From Candidatus Limnocylindrales bacterium (GTDB lineage Bacteria; Moduliflexota; Moduliflexia; Moduliflexales; JAUQPW01): DNA of 64,000 nucleotides. The notes beneath the pieces were generated by a model. The model saw nothing but the letters and a program-made list of their open reading frames with translations, searched no databases and was not told the DNA's origin. Both the position numbers and the translations under genes were made by a program. Below are positions 33,344 to 42,528 of this stretch, one piece after another; position 1 is the first letter of the stretch; each line of letters opens with the position of its first letter. The stretch lies in NCBI GenBank assembly GCA_035559535.1, contig DATMBG010000051.1, positions 1 to 64,000 on the forward strand. The letters are read 5' to 3'.

Positions 33344-34027
33344 ATGCGAAAATATCCTTGGGTCCTCATCTGGAGCTGTATTTTTTTTGTTTCTCAAGGG
33401 TGTGGGGTCCTAAAGTACAGACCTCAGAAACCCCTTCTCACGCCGGGAGAATATAACGATCTGGGAGTTACTTACGAAAACCAGGCACAGTATGAACTTG
33501 CCATCAAAGCCTATAAAAAGGCCCTTGAGATTCAAAAAAATTATCTTACCGCCTGGATTAACCTTGGAAACGTTTATAGCAGAATGAAAGATTATCCTAA
33601 GGCAGAAAAAGCTTACCGACAAGCATTACGTATCGATCGATCTTCCTGGATCGCAAGAAATAATCTGGCCTGGATATATGTGGAACAGAAGAAAAACTTG
33701 GAAACTGCCTTAACTCTCGTTGAGAATTGTACCGATATGACTTCTGAGTACCGGTCTTACTGTCTGGATACCCTGGGAATGATCCACTATTATAACGGGA
33801 ACTCGAATAAAGCTCTGGCACTGATTACAGAAGCAATTCAATCCACCTCCCCTGAGCAATCTACTTTACGGAGCCAGCAGTATTTCCACCTGGGTATGAT
33901 TTACCTCTCCCAACAAGAGAAAGACAAAGCTATACAGTGTTTCAGGCGATCCATTGAATCTGAACCTGGAAGTGGGTGGGCTGAAAAAGCCAGGGAACAG
34001 CTCAGGTTCTTGCAAGTTACCGATTAG
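33344..34027 (+). CDS. TPR lipoprotein (PA2778-type TPR part)
   Basis: A 227-residue lipoprotein with lipobox VSQGC (C20) and about four tetratricopeptide repeats: YNDLGVTYENQAQYELAIKA, AWINLGNVYSRMKDYPKAEK, ARNNLAWIYVEQKKNLETAL and a last one YFHLGMIYLSQQEKDKAIQC. It follows the C39-like peptidase by five bases. The pair seems to be the two halves of a PA2778 protein on separate genes, each with its own lipid anchor. Confidence 0.87.
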   Translation: MRKYPWVLIWSCIFFVSQGCGVLKYRPQKPLLTPGEYNDLGVTYENQAQYELAIKAYKKALEIQKNYLTAWINLGNVYSRMKDYPKAEKAYRQALRIDRSSWIARNNLAWIYVEQKKNLETALTLVENCTDMTSEYRSYCLDTLGMIHYYNGNSNKALALITEAIQSTSPEQSTLRSQQYFHLGMIYLSQQEKDKAIQCFRRSIESEPGSGWAEKAREQLRFLQVTD

Positions 34028-34081
34028 CTCCAAACCTGTCATACATTTCAGAAACAATTCTCAATTTCAGGTCAATTTTTT

Positions 34082-34110
34082 TTGACATCCTATAAGATTT
34101 TAAATATAGT
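34082..34110 (+). promoter_or_regulatory. Sigma-70-type promoter of the hybrid kinase gene
   Basis: TTGACA (34082-34087), a 17-base spacer and TATAGT (34105-34110). Spacing and boxes are near consensus. It lies about 110 bases before the GTG start. Confidence 0.6.
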
Positions 34111-34221
34111 AATCGACAAGACTAGTGAAGAATTATTCACAGACCCATTTGCCAGGGCAGCTTTTCTTAGATTATTTGTTTTCCCATAGACCATGGTTGT
34201 ATATCCTGTTAGGGTATTTTC

Positions 34222-36990
34222 GTGTTAAAAAAATCTTTACCGCTTATAAAAATTTTCATAGGATTCCTGTTGGTTTTGACAGGGATATCCGACCTGATGG
34301 CTGCAGAGCCTATTATACTCGAAGGACAATTGAACGGATATTCCCTGGGAACCCACAGCGACATCTTAGAAGATAAAACAAAGGTATGGACCTTGGAAGA
34401 TATCCATTCAGATAAAATCTCCGCTTTATTCTCACCTTCTCAAGAAGAATTCCCGGCCTTTGGATTTACTTCATCGGTTTACTGGATCCGCTTCACGGTC
34501 ATCAATCCACTGGATAAAGAAGTACCCTGGTTTCTTGAGGTTGCTTATCCTCTCTTGGATGATATCGACTTATATATTCCCCAACCCGATGGTCAGTACC
34601 GCCTGAAAAGAACCGGCGATCATCTCCCTTTCGATACCAGAGAGGTTAATTATAGAAACTTCGTTTTCAGACTTCAAGAGAGTCCTGGGGGTCCCCATAC
34701 TTACTATATTCGGTTTGAAACCGAAGGGGTCATGAATCTCCCCCTCAAGATGTGGTCCTCTATACCTTTAGCCGAGAAGATGGCTCAGGAACAGATCTTA
34801 TTGGGAATATACTATGGAGCCATACTGGTTATGTTGGTCTATAATCTCCTTATTTTTACCTCTGTGAGGGACAAAAGCTATCTGTATTACGTACTGTTTA
34901 ATACGAGCTGGCTGTTAGCTTTATTTATACTTAATGGTTTAGCATTCCAGTATCTCTGGCCCCATAAACCCTCATGGGCCAATATAAGCCTTCCATTTTT
35001 CTTTTGTCTGACCTATGTATGGGGGTTACAGTTTAGTCGGTCTTTTCTGAATACACCGGACTTAACACCCGGTTTCGATAAAATTCTACGTGTTTTATTG
35101 ATCCTGGCCGGGGTAGGAATCTTATCTTCCCCTTTTATACAGTTTGCCGTTCGACTGGCTAATCTATTGGCTGCCTCTTCGGTATTTGTATGGATAACCG
35201 GCTTTATCTGCCTGATGCGGGGATGTCGCCAGGCTTATTATTATGTTATGGCCTGGTCTGCTTTACTTTTTGGAGTTTCAGTATTCGCAATGGGAAACTT
35301 TGGGATTTTACCTCATAATTTTCTTACCGATTGGGGTCTTCAAATCGGCTCAGCCTTGGAAGTTGTATTGTTCTCCCTGGCACTGGCGGATCGAATTAAT
35401 ACCTTGAGAAAAGAACTTACGGCCCAGCAAAGGTTCTTGGGGGAAGTACTGAATCAAATCCCGGCCGGTATCATCATCGCCGAAGCTCCTTCCGGGAAGT
35501 TTATCCTTAGTAATAACCAAATGAAGCATATTTTAAGCCATCCTTTTCTCCCATTTTCTAACATCAGAGAATACTGCGAGAACAAAGGTTTTCATGCTGA
35601 TGGCCGACCCTATACACCTGAAGAATGGCCGATAGCAAGGTCCATCCAGAGAGGTGAAGAGGTGATGGGAGAAGAAATTGACTTTCTTCGGAGTGACAAT
35701 ACCTTAGGTACTCTGCGGATTAGTTCTGCTCCAATCCGTGACCGTGATGGACAAATCATAGCCGGTGTGATGACTTTCTACGATATCACCGAGCGAAAAC
35801 GATTAGAAAATGAGCTTCGGGAACAAGCTAAAGCCTTAATAGAGGCTGATCGACGTAAGGATGAATTCTTAACTATGCTGGCCCATGAATTACGAAATCC
35901 CCTGGCTTCTATTTCTAATACTCTGGAACTGATTCATCAACATAGCGAGGATCCTGGGTATCTTTCTCGGGCTCTGGATATTTTAGTGCGACAAACCCGG
36001 TCTTTAACCCGGCTGGTCGATGACCTGTTAGATATCTCCCGGATCACCCGGGGTAAGATTACGCTCCGGAAAGAACTCCTGGAGCTCTCTATAGTAATAT
36101 CCAGAGCTGTTGAAACCGCCCGGTTCTCCATCGAGTCCCGCAAACACCACTTGCTGGTATCCTTGCCCGAAGAACCTTTATGGCTCATTGCAGATCCTGT
36201 TCGAATGGAACAGATCCTTGTTAATCTGTTAAACAACGCGGCAAAATATACAGATCCCGGGGGACGTATCTGGTTAACAGCCTATCTTGAAGGTAAGGAG
36301 ATCGTACTTCGGGTACGGGATACAGGAGTTGGTATCCCGGCCGAACTCTTACCGCGTATTTTTGATCTTTATGTTCAGGTTGATCGCTCTCTGGATCGTT
36401 CCGAGGGAGGCCTGGGAATTGGACTCACACTCGTTCAGTATCTGGTACAACTGCATGGAGGGAGTGTTGCTGCCTATAGCGAAGGTGTTGGTCGGGGAAG
36501 TGAATTTGTAGTACGTCTCCCGGCCCACTTGGGCTTTGCATCTAAAGTGGAAGGGTCTGCCCTGGAAAGTCTAATTCCGCTAACTCAAGGTAAAAGAAGA
36601 AAAATCCTCGTGGTGGAGGATGATAGTGCTGCCTTGGAAACCCTCAGCGAACTCTTGAAACAATGGGGTCACGAGGTAAAGGTTGCTCAAACTGGCTCTT
36701 CGGCACTGGAAACGGTTATCCACCACCAACCCGAGGTGGTCATATTGGATATCGGTCTTCCGGATATGGAGGGTTATGAAGTAGCAAAGCAGATCAGGCA
36801 AGGAGACCGGGGACAGGAAATTTTACTTGTGGCCTTAACCGGATATGGAGAAGAAACCCGGCGCCGATCTCAGGAAGCGGGATTTGATTATCATTTTACA
36901 AAACCTATAGACCTTGCCGCTTTGAAGGAAGTATTAAAAGTCAAAAAGATACTTCCCAGAGATACTGGGTTAACTCCAGAGTTTCAGTAG
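34222..36990 (+). CDS. Hybrid sensor histidine kinase, 7TMR-DISM type
   Basis: A 922-residue protein. Order of parts: signal segment (1-28), periplasmic 7TMR-DISMED2 domain (about 40-165), seven membrane helices of the 7TMR-DISM type (about 180-390), PAS-like domain (about 405-525), HisKA with H555 in MLAHELRNPL, HATPase with NLLNNAAKYTDPGG and DTGVGIP and GGLGIGLTLV (about 660-770), and a receiver with ILVVEDD and phospho-acceptor D843 in VVILDIGLPD, then K in FTKPID. The external domain likely binds a carbohydrate or similar ligand. The start is a GTG. No partner regulator is adjacent, so the output partner is unknown. Confidence 0.93.
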   Translation: MLKKSLPLIKIFIGFLLVLTGISDLMAAEPIILEGQLNGYSLGTHSDILEDKTKVWTLEDIHSDKISALFSPSQEEFPAFGFTSSVYWIRFTVINPLDKEVPWFLEVAYPLLDDIDLYIPQPDGQYRLKRTGDHLPFDTREVNYRNFVFRLQESPGGPHTYYIRFETEGVMNLPLKMWSSIPLAEKMAQEQILLGIYYGAILVMLVYNLLIFTSVRDKSYLYYVLFNTSWLLALFILNGLAFQYLWPHKPSWANISLPFFFCLTYVWGLQFSRSFLNTPDLTPGFDKILRVLLILAGVGILSSPFIQFAVRLANLLAASSVFVWITGFICLMRGCRQAYYYVMAWSALLFGVSVFAMGNFGILPHNFLTDWGLQIGSALEVVLFSLALADRINTLRKELTAQQRFLGEVLNQIPAGIIIAEAPSGKFILSNNQMKHILSHPFLPFSNIREYCENKGFHADGRPYTPEEWPIARSIQRGEEVMGEEIDFLRSDNTLGTLRISSAPIRDRDGQIIAGVMTFYDITERKRLENELREQAKALIEADRRKDEFLTMLAHELRNPLASISNTLELIHQHSEDPGYLSRALDILVRQTRSLTRLVDDLLDISRITRGKITLRKELLELSIVISRAVETARFSIESRKHHLLVSLPEEPLWLIADPVRMEQILVNLLNNAAKYTDPGGRIWLTAYLEGKEIVLRVRDTGVGIPAELLPRIFDLYVQVDRSLDRSEGGLGIGLTLVQYLVQLHGGSVAAYSEGVGRGSEFVVRLPAHLGFASKVEGSALESLIPLTQGKRRKILVVEDDSAALETLSELLKQWGHEVKVAQTGSSALETVIHHQPEVVILDIGLPDMEGYEVAKQIRQGDRGQEILLVALTGYGEETRRRSQEAGFDYHFTKPIDLAALKEVLKVKKILPRDTGLTPEFQ

Positions 36991-37256
36991 TTAGAATCCT
37001 TAATCTTTCCCGCTATCTTCCAGATTCCACCAACTAAGCCCGCTATGATAAACCAAATGCCGAAATACAGTATATCCTTAAAATCTTCCCAAACGGCACC
37101 TGCTCCAGGTTCCTTTATTTGTTGATAGCTCCATTCTGCTTCTTCCCATTTCTCCTTGAGATCTTTCCGTTTGCCTGTTTGCTCTATCTCTCTATCCCGG
37201 TCAGCTAGGCCGACCTTCGCTTTTAACTCCTGAATTTTTGTACTCTCCTTTTTCAT
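36984..37256 (-). CDS. Small membrane-anchored protein, hypothetical
   Basis: A 90-residue protein with a highly charged, helix-forming first part (residues 1-50) and one C-terminal membrane segment (about 63-83, ILYFGIWFIIAGLVGGIW). I do not recognise it. The ribosome site is weak. It overlaps the end of the convergent kinase gene by seven bases. The charged-helix-plus-anchor pattern makes it more likely real than a chance frame, but it is not certain. Confidence 0.5.
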   Translation of the reverse strand: MKKESTKIQELKAKVGLADRDREIEQTGKRKDLKEKWEEAEWSYQQIKEPGAGAVWEDFKDILYFGIWFIIAGLVGGIWKIAGKIKDSNY

Positions 37257-37634
37257 CTTTTTGGTGAGTTTGCTTTTTAGATATATTTTTCTATTTTTAC
37301 TTATTTTAGAATTTAAATAGAAAATAAAAGATATTCAATGATATTTTATACTAAAATATATCAAGAAAACTGCCCAAAATTCATACTGTCAGTTTTTGTT
37401 TAGCCCAGAGGGGGGAAGAGTGGCCTGGATCGGGAGTATCGGTTATCCTATAGGCATCAGGCTAAAAAGAGGAAAAACCTTATCAGAACCTATCGTGAAC
37501 GGGAGGGGGTAAAAGCTATAAAAATTAACGAGGTAGTAGATTTTTGCTTGACCTTATTATTTTTTTTTGTATGATAAGTCTCCCAGATTTTAAGGAATTT
37601 ATGAGTTACTTTTTTTACACTTCTAAAGAGTCCT
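37257..37634. other. 378-base AT-rich spacer
   Basis: The first part (37260-37380) is very AT-rich. I see no gene. The only clear signal is the promoter at 37548-37575. Confidence 0.5.
37548..37575 (+). promoter_or_regulatory. Sigma-70-type promoter of the DUF1989 gene
   Basis: TTGACC (37548-37553), a 16-base T-rich spacer and TATGAT (37570-37575), 60 bases before the ATG. Confidence 0.55.
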
Positions 37635-38459
37635 ATGCCCGGTCCACTTTATGAACCTAAATCCGGTTCACCCCTTCAGGTGGATCAAACCTTTTATGGT
37701 CGTCTGGGGAGTGAAGTTGAACGGCGTACCCTGGTTAATAAATTTACGGTACCGATCCGTTCCGGTAAAGCGTGGCCCATGGAAGCAGGTCAAATCTGTC
37801 GAATTGTGGCCATCGAAGGGCCTCAAGTTGTGGATTTTAACGCCTGGAACTTACACAATCCCCGCGAGCGTTTCTGGGCAGCGCGTACCAAGCAACTGCA
37901 TAGTGCCCACATGAAAGTATTTGATCGATTCTGGTCGTGTCTGCCTTATTTGCGCCCTATGGCGACGGTTATCGGCGATAGCATTAATTATGGTATTGAT
38001 GAAGATGGGGCAGGGTGTCATGATTTGCTGGGAACACGTTGCGATCCTTATGTGCATAAGATGTTAACCGGCGAAGAGTTGGATGTTTGTTGTCATTCAA
38101 ATCTTGTGCGGGCCGTGATCCCTTATCGTCTCCATGAAGGGGATATACACGATGTACTTAACATCTTTCAGGTTACCGGGCTGACCCGGGACGGTCATCA
38201 ATATTTTGTTAAGCCTTGTCCGGCTAAAAAGGGAGATTACTTTGAGCTTTTTGCCGAAATTGATTTACTTTGTGCCGTTTCAACCTGCCCCCATGGGGAC
38301 ATGTCCGTTCCTATTTGGGGGCCCCATGCTGCAGATCCCCTCACCGTTTGTCGGCCTGTGGAAGTAGAAGTATATCGGGTAGATCCGGAATTGTTGAAGG
38401 GCTGGAATTCTCCCCCGGTTTCGGACTACCGGGGGATACACGGAATACGTTTGGAGTAA
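37635..38459 (+). CDS. DUF1989 / urea carboxylase-associated family protein
   Basis: A 274-residue protein with the DUF1989 fingerprint: QICRIVAIEGPQVVDFNAW, GAGCHDLLGTRCDPY, VCCHSNLVRA and a C-terminal FELFAEIDLLCAVSTCPHGD. The Cys and His residues in CHD, CCH and CPHGD likely bind a metal. Relatives are found with urea carboxylase and allophanate hydrolase, and one subgroup is guanidine-related; none of those genes is here. It has its own promoter. The reaction is unknown. Confidence 0.85.
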   Translation: MPGPLYEPKSGSPLQVDQTFYGRLGSEVERRTLVNKFTVPIRSGKAWPMEAGQICRIVAIEGPQVVDFNAWNLHNPRERFWAARTKQLHSAHMKVFDRFWSCLPYLRPMATVIGDSINYGIDEDGAGCHDLLGTRCDPYVHKMLTGEELDVCCHSNLVRAVIPYRLHEGDIHDVLNIFQVTGLTRDGHQYFVKPCPAKKGDYFELFAEIDLLCAVSTCPHGDMSVPIWGPHAADPLTVCRPVEVEVYRVDPELLKGWNSPPVSDYRGIHGIRLE

Positions 38460-38514
38460 AATCCGAGTCAGGACTTCAGAAGGTAAACCGCCAGCTAATA
38501 AGTAAAAAGAGTCT

Positions 38515-39651
38515 TTATCCTTCCAGAATGCGCTTAATCTCCAGAAAACGGAGGAGGCCATTTTTCGTGATCATGCCGACCATCTTTTGATTTGACTGTA
38601 TGACTAAAAGGCGGCCAATGCCTTCGCGGATCATCTTCTGTAAGGCTTCTGTCAAAGGAGTTTCTGGGGGAATCGTAATTTTATCGCTGAGGGGTGTCAT
38701 GACTTCTGCCACGGTTCGGGTTTGCTGCTCTGTTTCAGGAATATCCTTCACATTAGAAAGGGAGACCACTCCCAGTACAGCTCCTTCCTGAATTACGGGA
38801 AATCCTCGGTATCCATATCGGAAGAAATAGTCCTTAATCAGGCGATCTAAGGGGAGATTAGGTTGCACACTGACGACTTCTGGAATCATCACTTCCCGGA
38901 CCTGGACCCCTTCCAGAGACTGTTTCATAATCATTTCCTGATAACCGCTTTCGGCAACTCCCCGGAGGAACATGCCGATAAAAATGAACCATAAACCTCC
39001 GATCAAAGATCCGGTAAAAATTTGAAGCCCCCCCAAAACCATAAGGGCTAAAGCAAACCCCTTTCCCATATCTGAAGCCACTTTGGTAGCCTGTCTCAGG
39101 GAGCCGGTCTTCCACCACCACAGAGCCCGTAAAACACGACCTCCATCCAGTGGAAACCCGGGAATGAGGTTAAAGATACCAAGGGCTATGTTAATCCAGG
39201 ACAAGTAATCGAAAATAGCCACGAACAGGGAGGGCTGCTTTTCCTCCAAGGTTAGCTTAATCCCCAGGAAAAGTAAGGCCAGAGCAAAACTACTCAAAGG
39301 TCCGGCCAGGGCAACTTTTAATTCAGTTTTAGGATCCTCTGCTTCTTCAGAAAGTCGAGAAACACCCCCAAAAATAAAGAGGGTAATTTCCGGAATCTTA
39401 ATCCCAGAACGGATGGCTACCAGGGAATGGGAAAGTTCATGGGCCAGAATCGAAAAAAAGAAGAGAATCGCAGCAATAAATCCGGCAATCCAATAGGTTA
39501 GTATATCCTGACCCGGATAATGATGGGGGAAGTAGCCCGAGGAAAGACTCCACAAAACCAATACAAAAATAATAAGCCAGGAATAATCCAGAGTGATCTG
39601 AATTCCGGCTATTTTAAAAAGTTTTAATCCACCTCTGTTTTCTTTTTCCAT
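38515..39651 (-). CDS. Site-2 protease family (M50) membrane peptidase with CBS pair
   Basis: A 378-residue protein. Six or so membrane segments fill the first 230 residues, with the zinc site HELSH (H71, E72, H75) and the second motif NLIPGFPLDGGR. Two CBS domains follow (about 245-300 and 315-372; VMIPEVVSVQPNLPLDRL and VMTPLSDKITIPPETPL). The family cuts substrates inside the membrane, and CBS pairs usually sense adenine nucleotides. The substrate is unknown. It follows the terminator of the upstream lipoprotein gene, so it needs its own promoter or read-through. Confidence 0.9.
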   Translation of the reverse strand: MEKENRGGLKLFKIAGIQITLDYSWLIIFVLVLWSLSSGYFPHHYPGQDILTYWIAGFIAAILFFFSILAHELSHSLVAIRSGIKIPEITLFIFGGVSRLSEEAEDPKTELKVALAGPLSSFALALLFLGIKLTLEEKQPSLFVAIFDYLSWINIALGIFNLIPGFPLDGGRVLRALWWWKTGSLRQATKVASDMGKGFALALMVLGGLQIFTGSLIGGLWFIFIGMFLRGVAESGYQEMIMKQSLEGVQVREVMIPEVVSVQPNLPLDRLIKDYFFRYGYRGFPVIQEGAVLGVVSLSNVKDIPETEQQTRTVAEVMTPLSDKITIPPETPLTEALQKMIREGIGRLLVIQSNQKMVGMITKNGLLRFLEIKRILEG

Positions 39652-39662
39652 AATCTTTAAAA

Positions 39663-39704
39663 AAAGCTAAAACTCCCTTCCGAGAGGAAGGGAGTTTTAG
39701 CTTT
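39663..39704 (-). terminator. Strong intrinsic terminator of the glycine-zipper gene
   Basis: A perfect 19-bp stem (39663-39681 with 39686-39704), a 4-base loop and, on the minus strand, a run of T residues after the stem. It begins within the stop codon of the lipoprotein gene. Confidence 0.9.
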
Positions 39705-40089
39705 ACCGTCCGGGATTCCCTGCGGGTACCCATACTTGATGCTCTGGAACCCATTGCCCATTGACCCACTGCCCGGGAATGGTTACCCAACGACCGTAGC
39801 CTGGAGTATAAGCAGAATAACCCAGATCAGGACCGGCCGGCGGGGGACTGTAACGATAGCCGTATCTTTGAGCATCATAGGTATCCATGGCATTTCCTAT
39901 TACAGCCCCGGTTAATCCACCTAACGCCGTACCGATTAAGGTGCTCTCAGTAGTATGTCCAATGGCTTGACCGGCTAAGGCTCCAGCTCCAGCACCTATG
40001 GCGGCTCCAGTTTGGGTACGGTATCCAGCACAACCCACCACCCAGAGTAAAACACCCATAATTAACAAAATTAAATTGGATCTTCTCAT
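39703..40089 (-). CDS. Glycine-zipper lipoprotein
   Basis: A 128-residue lipoprotein with lipobox VVGC (C20), a glycine-zipper segment (TGAAIGAGAGALAGQAIG and LIGTALGGLTGAVIGNAM) and a Tyr/Pro-rich tail ending in WVNGQWVPEHQVWVPAG. Such outer-membrane proteins (compare YMGG-like families) are small stress or envelope proteins. AGGAGGC supports the ATG. It ends in a very strong terminator, suggesting high expression. Confidence 0.85.
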   Translation of the reverse strand: MRRSNLILLIMGVLLWVVGCAGYRTQTGAAIGAGAGALAGQAIGHTTESTLIGTALGGLTGAVIGNAMDTYDAQRYGYRYSPPPAGPDLGYSAYTPGYGRWVTIPGQWVNGQWVPEHQVWVPAGNPGR

Positions 40090-40641
40090 CGTGTTGCCTC
40101 CTGTGTACCAAAGAAGGAGAGGCCCTGCGGTTCCAGTTTATGCTCTTTATTCCTTCTCAGGCTTCTCCTATCCCATTGATAGGATTTATCTGTCACGCTG
40201 AGCCAGGATAGTAATAAAGTAATCTGCTTTTTCCATCCTTCCCTCCAATTTAAAGAATTACTACCCGACCTCTAGAAGAATCTACCAATAGTATCTCTAG
40301 AAGAATCTACCAATAGTATATAGTACAAAAGTCTTAGTTGGCAATAAAGAGATCATTAAATGAATGTTTGAGATCCTTTACCCATTAATTGTGAAATTAT
40401 CCTACCTTTCTATAAAGAAGCATCCAAAACTTCGAAGGATCCAAAAGAGGGTAGTATTTTTCCATTCATCCTGAAAAATTGCCTGAATAGATACCGTAAT
40501 TAATTTTATTGAATTTACAGTGAAAATATTGTTATCTTACTGCTAGCCAGATTGTTTAATAAACAAGTCGCTACTACCTCTTTAGGAGGAATAGCTCCTA
40601 CATAAGGAAAATTCTACATAATTAGGAAGGAATATCCATAG
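40090..40641. other. 552-base spacer upstream of the LigD-polymerase gene
   Basis: No gene is seen. Contents: a tandem 25-base duplication (40270-40319) and a hairpin of the GTAGG family (TAGGAGG...GCTCCTA, 40583-40600). A segment near 40190-40230 (GTCACGCTGAGCC, then TAATCTGCTTTTT) recurs in similar form at about 41660-41685. The rest is AT-rich. Confidence 0.5.
40270..40319. repeat. Perfect tandem duplication, 2 x 25 bases
   Basis: CTCTAGAAGAATCTACCAAT plus AGTAT occurs at 40270-40294 and again at 40295-40319 with no change. Two exact copies imply a recent event. There is no array beyond two units. Confidence 0.9.
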
Positions 40642-41535
40642 ATGAGTGAAATCTCTTCTACATGGCAAATAGAAGGACAGGCGGTACCTGTATCCCATTT
40701 GGACAAACCTTTCTGGCCCGAAGAGGGTCTAACTAAAGGGGATATGTTGCAGTATTATCTGGACGTAGCCCCTGTAATGCTTCCTTATTTCAAGAATAGA
40801 CCCGTTACGTTGCGGGTCTTTCCCGATGGTATCCACGGGTTCTCTTATTACCAACGAGACTTGCCTGAAAAGGCTCCAGAGTGGTTTCGTAGCATAAAGT
40901 ATCGCCCTAAAACAGCTAAGCACGTCATCCAACTACCCCTGGTAGATAATACAGCAGGATTGATTTGGTTGGCCAATTTGGGTAGTATTGAGTTCCACTT
41001 ATGGGGATCCCGAGGGCCTGACCTTGCACAACCGGATATGGTGATTTTGGATTTGGATCCCGGAGAAGAGGCCAGTTTTGCAGACGTTTTGCAGGCAGCC
41101 CTGCGGCTCCGAGATACTTTAGACCGAATGGGATTAAAGAGCTATCCCAAAACCAGTGGAGGAAGAGGTCTCCATGTCTACCTCCCTTTAGCCTCTGGGT
41201 ATTCCTTTGAAGCCGTACGTAGCTGGGTAAAAAAACTCGCCAGGCAGCTTGCTACTGCGTATCCGGATCTTATCACCATAGCCCATGGAGCTACTCATCA
41301 GGGTCGACAGGTTACTATTGATTATGCCCAGAATAGTATAGGCCGTAATACGGCTGCGCCTTATACCTTGAGGGCCCATCCGGGTGCACCTGTTTCCACA
41401 CCCTTAACCTGGAAAGAGGTAGAAGAGGGCCGGTTAGCCCCCTCAGATTTCACCTTGAAAAGTATCCCTCGGCGCTTGCAAAGGGTTCAGGATCTATTCG
41501 CACCGGTACTATGTGGAGGCCAATTCCTTCCCTGA
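40642..41535 (+). CDS. Stand-alone LigD polymerase domain (archaeo-eukaryotic primase type)
   Basis: A 297-residue protein that corresponds to the polymerase domain of bacterial NHEJ ligase LigD. It has PVTLRVFPDGIHGFSYYQRD, the catalytic ILDLDPG (D137, D139), SGGRGLHVYLPL (nucleotide-binding His) and IDYAQNSIGRNTAAPYTLRA. It adds nucleotides, preferably ribonucleotides, at DNA ends. The ligase and nuclease domains are absent, and no ku gene is in the window. GGAAGGAA lies about 11 bases before the ATG. Confidence 0.93.
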   Translation: MSEISSTWQIEGQAVPVSHLDKPFWPEEGLTKGDMLQYYLDVAPVMLPYFKNRPVTLRVFPDGIHGFSYYQRDLPEKAPEWFRSIKYRPKTAKHVIQLPLVDNTAGLIWLANLGSIEFHLWGSRGPDLAQPDMVILDLDPGEEASFADVLQAALRLRDTLDRMGLKSYPKTSGGRGLHVYLPLASGYSFEAVRSWVKKLARQLATAYPDLITIAHGATHQGRQVTIDYAQNSIGRNTAAPYTLRAHPGAPVSTPLTWKEVEEGRLAPSDFTLKSIPRRLQRVQDLFAPVLCGGQFLP

Positions 41536-41754
41536 AGGGAACTCTAGCCCTTTAGGAAGGCGCTTCAGTTAAAAAACTATCTCTAATCTGGATCGAAGTT
41601 GGGAAGGAGAGTATCCCTGCGAGTAGCAATACGAGCCGGGATCCAGAACCAAGCAGTAGAAGTGATGCAATCTGCTTTTTATGCTTCTATTTTAGCTTGG
41701 CGAATGGGTATAAGACGACAAGCCCATGACTTTTAGTTTCAAAGGGGTGAGACC

Positions 41755-42423
41755 ATGTTATTCCAAAATCGAGAACAGGCTGCCCGCTTGCTGGCAGAGA
41801 AACTGATTAAGTACAAAGGGCAAAACCCTCTAGTACTGGCCATTCCGAGAGGTGCTGTGCCAATGGGTAAGATTATTGCGGACGCCCTGGATGGTGAACT
41901 CGATGTGGTATTGGTGCGAAAGCTAAGGGCCCCAAACCAGCCCGAGTTGGCCATCGGTTCCATAGATGAGACAGGCCATGTCTATCTGGGAGAATATGCT
42001 CGCGTTCTCAGGATTCCTGAGGAATATCTGGAGGCAGAAAAACAAAAACAACTGGAAACTCTACGTAAGCGCCGTAGTCTGTATACGCCTGTACATCCAC
42101 CCATTGATCCGGCTCATCGTATTGTGATCGTGGTAGATGATGGCATTGCCACCGGATCTACCGTAATCGCTGCATTACGTGCTCTACGGGCTAAAAATCC
42201 TGCCAAACTCATTGTTGCCACCGCAGTAGCTCCTCCTGAAACGCTGCAACGAATCGAAGTAGAGGCCGACGAGGTTGTTTGTTTGCAAGCTCCAACCTTT
42301 TTTTATGCCATCGGGGAATTTTTCCAGGACTTCTCACAAGTCTCCGATGAAGAGGTCATAGCTATCCTAAAGCAAAGTAGAGCCAGATTCGAATCGGGAG
42401 AATCCCCAGGGACAGGGAAATAA
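41755..42423 (+). CDS. Phosphoribosyltransferase family protein
   Basis: A 222-residue type I phosphoribosyltransferase with the PRPP loop VIVVDDGIATGST (residues 124-136) and an N-terminal half starting with FQNREQAARLLAEKL and ending in VVLVRKLRAPNQPELAIGSI. This subgroup (often next to dienelactone hydrolase-like or repair genes) has no known substrate. GGGGTGAG precedes the ATG. It follows the LigD-type gene by 219 bases of spacer in which I see only weak hairpins. Confidence 0.85.
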   Translation: MLFQNREQAARLLAEKLIKYKGQNPLVLAIPRGAVPMGKIIADALDGELDVVLVRKLRAPNQPELAIGSIDETGHVYLGEYARVLRIPEEYLEAEKQKQLETLRKRRSLYTPVHPPIDPAHRIVIVVDDGIATGSTVIAALRALRAKNPAKLIVATAVAPPETLQRIEVEADEVVCLQAPTFFYAIGEFFQDFSQVSDEEVIAILKQSRARFESGESPGTGK

Positions 42424-42528
42424 TAAATAAAAGGATTACACCAGGAAGGATTTGCTAAAGGGTCTTCTTTAAGAAATTTTTTTAATCCCTTGACTTTCCC
42501 CAGGGGATGTATTATAACGATCCCCAAT

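Noticed and set aside
40270-40319. Direct repeats as a CRISPR start
   Set aside because: Only two units, directly joined without spacers, and no cas genes.
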